DNA of 64,000 nucleotides from Oceaniglobus trochenteri (GTDB taxonomy: Bacteria > Pseudomonadota > Alphaproteobacteria > Rhodobacterales > Rhodobacteraceae), in contig NZ_JACNMM010000008.1 in assembly GCF_020529025.1 (NCBI RefSeq), forward strand, positions 1-64,000, written 5' to 3'. Below, in pieces: positions 60,678-64,000 of the stretch. The notes beneath the pieces were generated by a model that saw only the letters and a list, made by a program, of their open reading frames with translations, had not been told where the DNA came from and made no database searches. Numbering within the stretch: position 1 is the stretch's first letter; every line of letters begins with the position of its first letter. The position numbers and the translations under genes were made by a program.

Positions 60678-61579
60678 TCCACCGCTGGCGCGCCGGAACC
60701 TTCGCGCAGGCGCAGATCCACATCCTCGCGCGTGGTGCCGACCGAGAATTCGTCGTAATAGGCAACCATCGTCGGCTTCGGCCGCGCGCCTTCGCTGGCG
60801 TCCCAGCGTTCGGTGAAACTGGCGAAGATGCCGCGCCGGACAGTGGCGCGATCCCCCACTCCGTCGCCAAAAGTCGCCACCACGGGGCCGCGATAATCGC
60901 ACTTCTGCACGTCGTTGACCCAGGCGCGAAGATAACCGTCGGGGCCAGCGGAAAAATTCGTGTTCACCACGATGTCCATCCATTGGCTGCGGGCATCGGC
61001 CATGCTGAACAACCTGCAGATGTGCCCGTCGTTCTGCTGCCGGGTCCAGCCCAGGTGTCGGGATACATCCACCAGTTGTATCACCACGTCGGCGCGCCGA
61101 TCGTTGGTGGGGCGGCAGACAGTCGGATCGCAGCGCTGCCAGTTGCCTTCGTCCAGGCCGATCTGGACAAGCCGAAAGGCAGGGGGTGCGGTGCCCGACA
61201 GTTTCCACTGCCCTAGGACCAGACGCAGGGCGTTTCGTTCCGAGAACGACGGGATTGTCCCGTTGCGAAAGCTCCAGCCGTACCAGGCATCGTGCCCGAC
61301 CCGCCCGACCGGTTCTTTCGAGATGATTTCGCTGCGATATCTGGGGTTTGAGCAATCGGAACCGCCACAATCGCCGTCGCGCAATTCGTATCTTTCGCCG
61401 CGCTTTCCTCTGCGAACGGGCTCGGGCGGGGTGACGAAGCGGAAGGCATGGGCATGGGGACTGAACAACAGGTCATGGCCCCGCGGCAGGCTGTTTGTCG
61501 CCACGCCAAGCCCGCTGCAACCGGCAAGCGCCAGCAAAAGGGCAGCGACAGAAATCCGAGGTTTGAGGCCATGCATCAT
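60674..61579 (-). CDS. Heparin-lyase-I-type polysaccharide lyase, lipoprotein
   Basis: This 301-residue protein has a lipoprotein signal (ISVAALLLALAGC, Cys near 21), so it should be membrane-anchored on the periplasmic side. The body matches the Polysacc_lyase (heparin lyase I-like) pattern: RYRSEIISKEP near 80, WYGWSFRNG near 97, QWKLSGTAPPAFRL (the His-Gln-Trp-Lys-like strand) and VVNTNFSAGPDGYLRAWVND. Such beta-jelly-roll lyases cleave uronic-acid polymers. It is divergent from algD-alg8 across 268 nt, so its substrate may be the polymer made there, inferred from position. The ATG at 61579 follows AAAGGTGG; 61576 is an alternative. Confidence 0.75.
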   Translation of the reverse strand: MMHGLKPRISVAALLLALAGCSGLGVATNSLPRGHDLLFSPHAHAFRFVTPPEPVRRGKRGERYELRDGDCGGSDCSNPRYRSEIISKEPVGRVGHDAWYGWSFRNGTIPSFSERNALRLVLGQWKLSGTAPPAFRLVQIGLDEGNWQRCDPTVCRPTNDRRADVVIQLVDVSRHLGWTRQQNDGHICRLFSMADARSQWMDIVVNTNFSAGPDGYLRAWVNDVQKCDYRGPVVATFGDGVGDRATVRRGIFASFTERWDASEGARPKPTMVAYYDEFSVGTTREDVDLRLREGSGAPAVD

Positions 61580-61847
61580 CCCTGCCACCTTTCCGCTTTT
61601 CCGACGTAATTCATCGCCCATTCTATGTTCGCGGAATCGACGCAGCAAGGATCGCGGAAATGTCGGGTGAATTGCGATTGCAATACACGTTTAGGTTGAA
61701 TTTCCGATTGGTGCGCATTTGCAACCGCTTTTGGCAATTTTCAGCTGAACAATCGAAAAACTTTACCGGATACAGGCGCTGCGCTTAGCAACGATCCTCA
61801 AAAGCGGCGACGGAACGCGCCCGAAAACAAAAACAAATGAGGCAGAA
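61580..61847. promoter_or_regulatory. Divergent promoter region, lyase-algD
   Basis: This 268-nt, distinctly AT-richer gap contains ATTGC-GATT-GCAAT (61671-61684), with a further TTTGCAAC near 61719, and TGAGGCAGAA just before the algD ATG. No gene is visible. The dyad is a candidate regulator site, but no cognate regulator gene is in the window. Confidence 0.4.
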
Positions 61848-63167
61848 ATGGCAAGGATCAGTGTCTTCGGCATTGGGTATGTGGGCGTGGTTTCGGCGGC
61901 CTGTCTGGCACGGGATGGCCACGAGGTGATCGCGGTCGACGTCGACCCAGGCAAGATTGCAGCGATCAACAGCGGAAAATCCCCGATTGTCGAGAACGGG
62001 CTGGACGCCCTTATCGCGCAGGTCGTGGCCGAGGGACGGCTGACCGCCACCGACGACGTGCAGCACGCCATCGACAATTCCGATGCCTCGTTCATTGCCG
62101 TCGGCACCCCCTCGGCGCCCGATGGTTCGGTGGGCCTTAGCTATGTCACCGCGGTCTGTGAAAACATCGGCCGGGCGCTGGCCAACAAGGATGGCAAGCA
62201 TTCGGTCGTCATCCGAAGCACCATCGTGCCGGGCTCTTGCGAGGGCACCTGCATTCCGGCGCTGGAAAAGGCCAGCGGCAAGACGGCGGGCGAAGGGTTC
62301 GGCGTGGGCTATTACCCCGAGTTCCTGCGCGAAAGCACCGCGATCGAGGATTACTATGACCCCGGCCTGATCGTCTTTGGCGCGCTTGACGATTACACCA
62401 CGCAGATCCTGACCGAGCTGAACCAGGGCCTGGGCTGCAAGATCCACGTCGTCGATCTGCGTACCGCCGAGATGGTGAAATACACCTCGAACACCTGGCG
62501 GGCGGTCAAGGTGACCTTCGCGAACGAGATCGGCAACATCGCCAAGGCCAGCGGGCTGGACGGGCAGACGGTGATGGAGATCCTGTGTTCCGACAAGAAG
62601 GTCAACATTTCCTCGTATTTCATGCGCCCGGGCTTTGCCTTTGGGGGGTCGTGCCTGCCCAAGGACGTGCGGGCGCTGCGTCACCTGGCCAGCGAGCTGG
62701 ACACGCCGGCGCATATCCTGAATGCCGTGCTGGAAGCCAACGAAAGCCAGATCAAGCGGGCCGAGCAGATGGTGCTGGCCAGCGGCGCAAAGAAGGTCGG
62801 CTTTGTCGGCATCAGCTTCAAGCCCGGCACCGACGACATGCGCGAAAGCCCCCTGGCCGAACTGGCCGCCCGGCTGATCGCCAAGGGCCTGCAGGTGGAA
62901 ATCTACGATCCCTTCGTTTTCGAAGCCTATGCCAACGCCAATTCCACCGCCGGGCGCGGCAATGACGTGATCCCCGACCTGGCCGACCGCATGGTCGAAA
63001 GCCTGGATGCGCTGATCGACGAAAGCGGCGCGGTTCTGGTGGGCAACTTCTATGGCGAGACGGTGCAGAAGCTGGAAGAGGCGGCCAAGTCGCGCCCGGT
63101 TCTCGATCTGACCCGCCTGAACCGCAAGATGGTATCGGGCGGGAACTACGAGGGAATCTGTTGGTAG
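61848..63167 (+). CDS. algD: GDP-mannose 6-dehydrogenase-like nucleotide-sugar dehydrogenase
   Basis: This 439-residue protein has NAD-binding ISVFGIGYVGVVSAACLA at the N-terminus, YYPEFLRESTAIEDYYDPGL (about 164-183; AlgD-like spacing), VKYTSNTWRAVKVTFANEIG near 211-230 and the catalytic Cys in FAFGGSCLPKDVRAL (about 263-277), then SFKPGTDDMRESP. It oxidises GDP-mannose to GDP-mannuronate, the alginate precursor. UDP-glucose dehydrogenase is the alternative, but the alg8-like gene 14 nt downstream supports AlgD. Confidence 0.88.
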   Translation: MARISVFGIGYVGVVSAACLARDGHEVIAVDVDPGKIAAINSGKSPIVENGLDALIAQVVAEGRLTATDDVQHAIDNSDASFIAVGTPSAPDGSVGLSYVTAVCENIGRALANKDGKHSVVIRSTIVPGSCEGTCIPALEKASGKTAGEGFGVGYYPEFLRESTAIEDYYDPGLIVFGALDDYTTQILTELNQGLGCKIHVVDLRTAEMVKYTSNTWRAVKVTFANEIGNIAKASGLDGQTVMEILCSDKKVNISSYFMRPGFAFGGSCLPKDVRALRHLASELDTPAHILNAVLEANESQIKRAEQMVLASGAKKVGFVGISFKPGTDDMRESPLAELAARLIAKGLQVEIYDPFVFEAYANANSTAGRGNDVIPDLADRMVESLDALIDESGAVLVGNFYGETVQKLEEAAKSRPVLDLTRLNRKMVSGGNYEGICW

Positions 63168-63181
63168 GATAGGCGCAGCCG

Positions 63182-64000
63182 GTGTTCAACATCCTGACAC
63201 ATATCGCCTATTTTGCAGTGGTCATCCTTTTGGCATCGACGGTGCCGAAGGGATACCTCGGCTCGCTTGAAGGGGTCGAGGCGTCGCTGTTCATCATCGG
63301 CTTTCTGGGCGCCTGGCGGTACAGCTGGGCGACCCTGAACTTCACCCGTGCGATGTGGTTCCGCAAGGTGGCTTATCCCCGCCGCAAGGCCCGGGCGATC
63401 CGTGCCTTCCACAACGACGGACGGCGCAGCCATACCTATTTCCTTGTCACCTCGTACATGGTTGAGCCGGAAACCACCGTGCCCGTCTATCGCAGTGTGT
63501 TCGAGGCGGCAGCCCGGGCGCGCGACGGGGCCACCATCGTTTCGTCGGTGGTGGATGGGGCCGACGCGCGCCTGATCCGGGCGGTGTTTGAAACCATGCC
63601 CATGGACATGGGCGGAGTGAAGCTGGTGATCGACCGTATTCCCGCCAACGGCAAGCGTGACGCGCTGGCGCGAACGCTGCGCGTGATCGGCGCCGATGCC
63701 CCCAGCACGCGCGACATCCTGGTGTTCGTGGATGGCGATACCATGGTGCCGCGCGACATCGCGGCGCAATCCGCGCCCTGGTTCGTCGATCCGAAGGTGG
63801 GCGCGCTGACCACCGATGAAGGCGTGGTGATCGAGAAGAAGAACCTGTTTCGCGACTGGTTCATCATGCGTTTCAACCAGCGCCAGGTCATGATGTGCTC
63901 CATGGGGCTGTCGCGGCGGGTTCTGACGCTGACGGGCCGCATGTCGGTGTTTCGCGCCAGCCTTGCCACCGATCCCGATTTCATCGACCAGGTGCGTGAC
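63182..64000 (+). CDS. alg8: Alg8-like glycosyltransferase (partial, runs off window)
   Basis: The first 273 residues are present. The GTG start at 63182 follows a GGTAGGATAGG run. An N-terminal membrane segment pair (about 4-55) precedes a GT2 domain with DILVFVDGDTMVPRDIAAQ (DxD, about 178-196) and TTDEGVVIEKKNLFRDWFIM. This is the Alg8 mannuronan synthase pattern, which polymerises GDP-mannuronate at the inner membrane. Following algD directly, it starts an alginate-type operon. The catalytic C-terminal half and later membrane helices lie beyond the window. Confidence 0.85.
   Translation, partial: MFNILTHIAYFAVVILLASTVPKGYLGSLEGVEASLFIIGFLGAWRYSWATLNFTRAMWFRKVAYPRRKARAIRAFHNDGRRSHTYFLVTSYMVEPETTVPVYRSVFEAAARARDGATIVSSVVDGADARLIRAVFETMPMDMGGVKLVIDRIPANGKRDALARTLRVIGADAPSTRDILVFVDGDTMVPRDIAAQSAPWFVDPKVGALTTDEGVVIEKKNLFRDWFIMRFNQRQVMMCSMGLSRRVLTLTGRMSVFRASLATDPDFIDQVRD

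Overview
The window is high-GC DNA from an alphaproteobacterium, most likely a Rhodobacterales (Paracoccaceae/Roseobacter-type) genome. The grounds are GC-rich codon usage, densely packed operons with 1-14 nt overlaps, several CUT1 sugar ABC systems, XdhABC purine genes, ComDE and LivKHMGF clusters. This placement is inference from gene content; no rRNA or full tRNA gene is present.

Region 1 (1-8810) is the right end of an integrated mobile element. It ends in a duplicated 3' fragment of tRNA-Phe(GAA) at 8762-8810. It carries a truncated IS3-family element cut by a second, IS66-like element, a HIT-PLD-SF2 helicase translationally coupled to a methyltransferase (defence-like, tail disrupted by the IS), a HipBA toxin-antitoxin pair behind an array of phased repeats, an orphan XRE regulator with a palindromic operator, a MobC-like protein, and a replication-initiator-like protein with palindromic sites inside its linker.

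Region 2 (8811-35904) is carbohydrate uptake and breakdown. A CUT1 transporter operon with a sugar isomerase and a Gfo/Idh/MocA oxidoreductase runs rightward. A leftward block holds a second CUT1 transporter, a cytoplasmic sulfatase, a GH4 glycosidase, a glucosamine-6-P deaminase, an amino-sugar kinase and a MOSC protein; a GntR regulator gene is divergent from the transporter. This reads as use of (possibly sulfated) amino-sugar glycosides. A third leftward CUT1 operon carries a GH172 (DUF2961) glycosidase. Its GntR gene lies upstream, and a GMC oxidoreductase and aldehyde dehydrogenase are divergent. Matching palindromes mark both promoters.

Region 3 (35911-45301) is purine catabolism: a possible ureidoglycolate lyase, a LysR regulator, XdhA-XdhB-XdhC, an NCS2-type permease and guanine deaminase. 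Together they would take up purine bases and convert guanine and hypoxanthine to urate.

Region 4 (45283-56000) is mixed: a Cys/Met PLP enzyme coupled to a tandem SpoIIAA-like protein, a thiolase, a Gtr-like surface glycosylation group (GT2, AsnB, GtrA, DUF6044-like membrane protein), and an operon of galactose-1-dehydrogenase-like oxidoreductase plus a two-subunit sulfopyruvate/phosphonopyruvate decarboxylase.

Region 5 (56147-64000) has a complete LivKHMGF-type transporter, then a lipoprotein polysaccharide lyase divergent from algD and alg8, the start of an alginate-type exopolysaccharide locus that runs out of the window.
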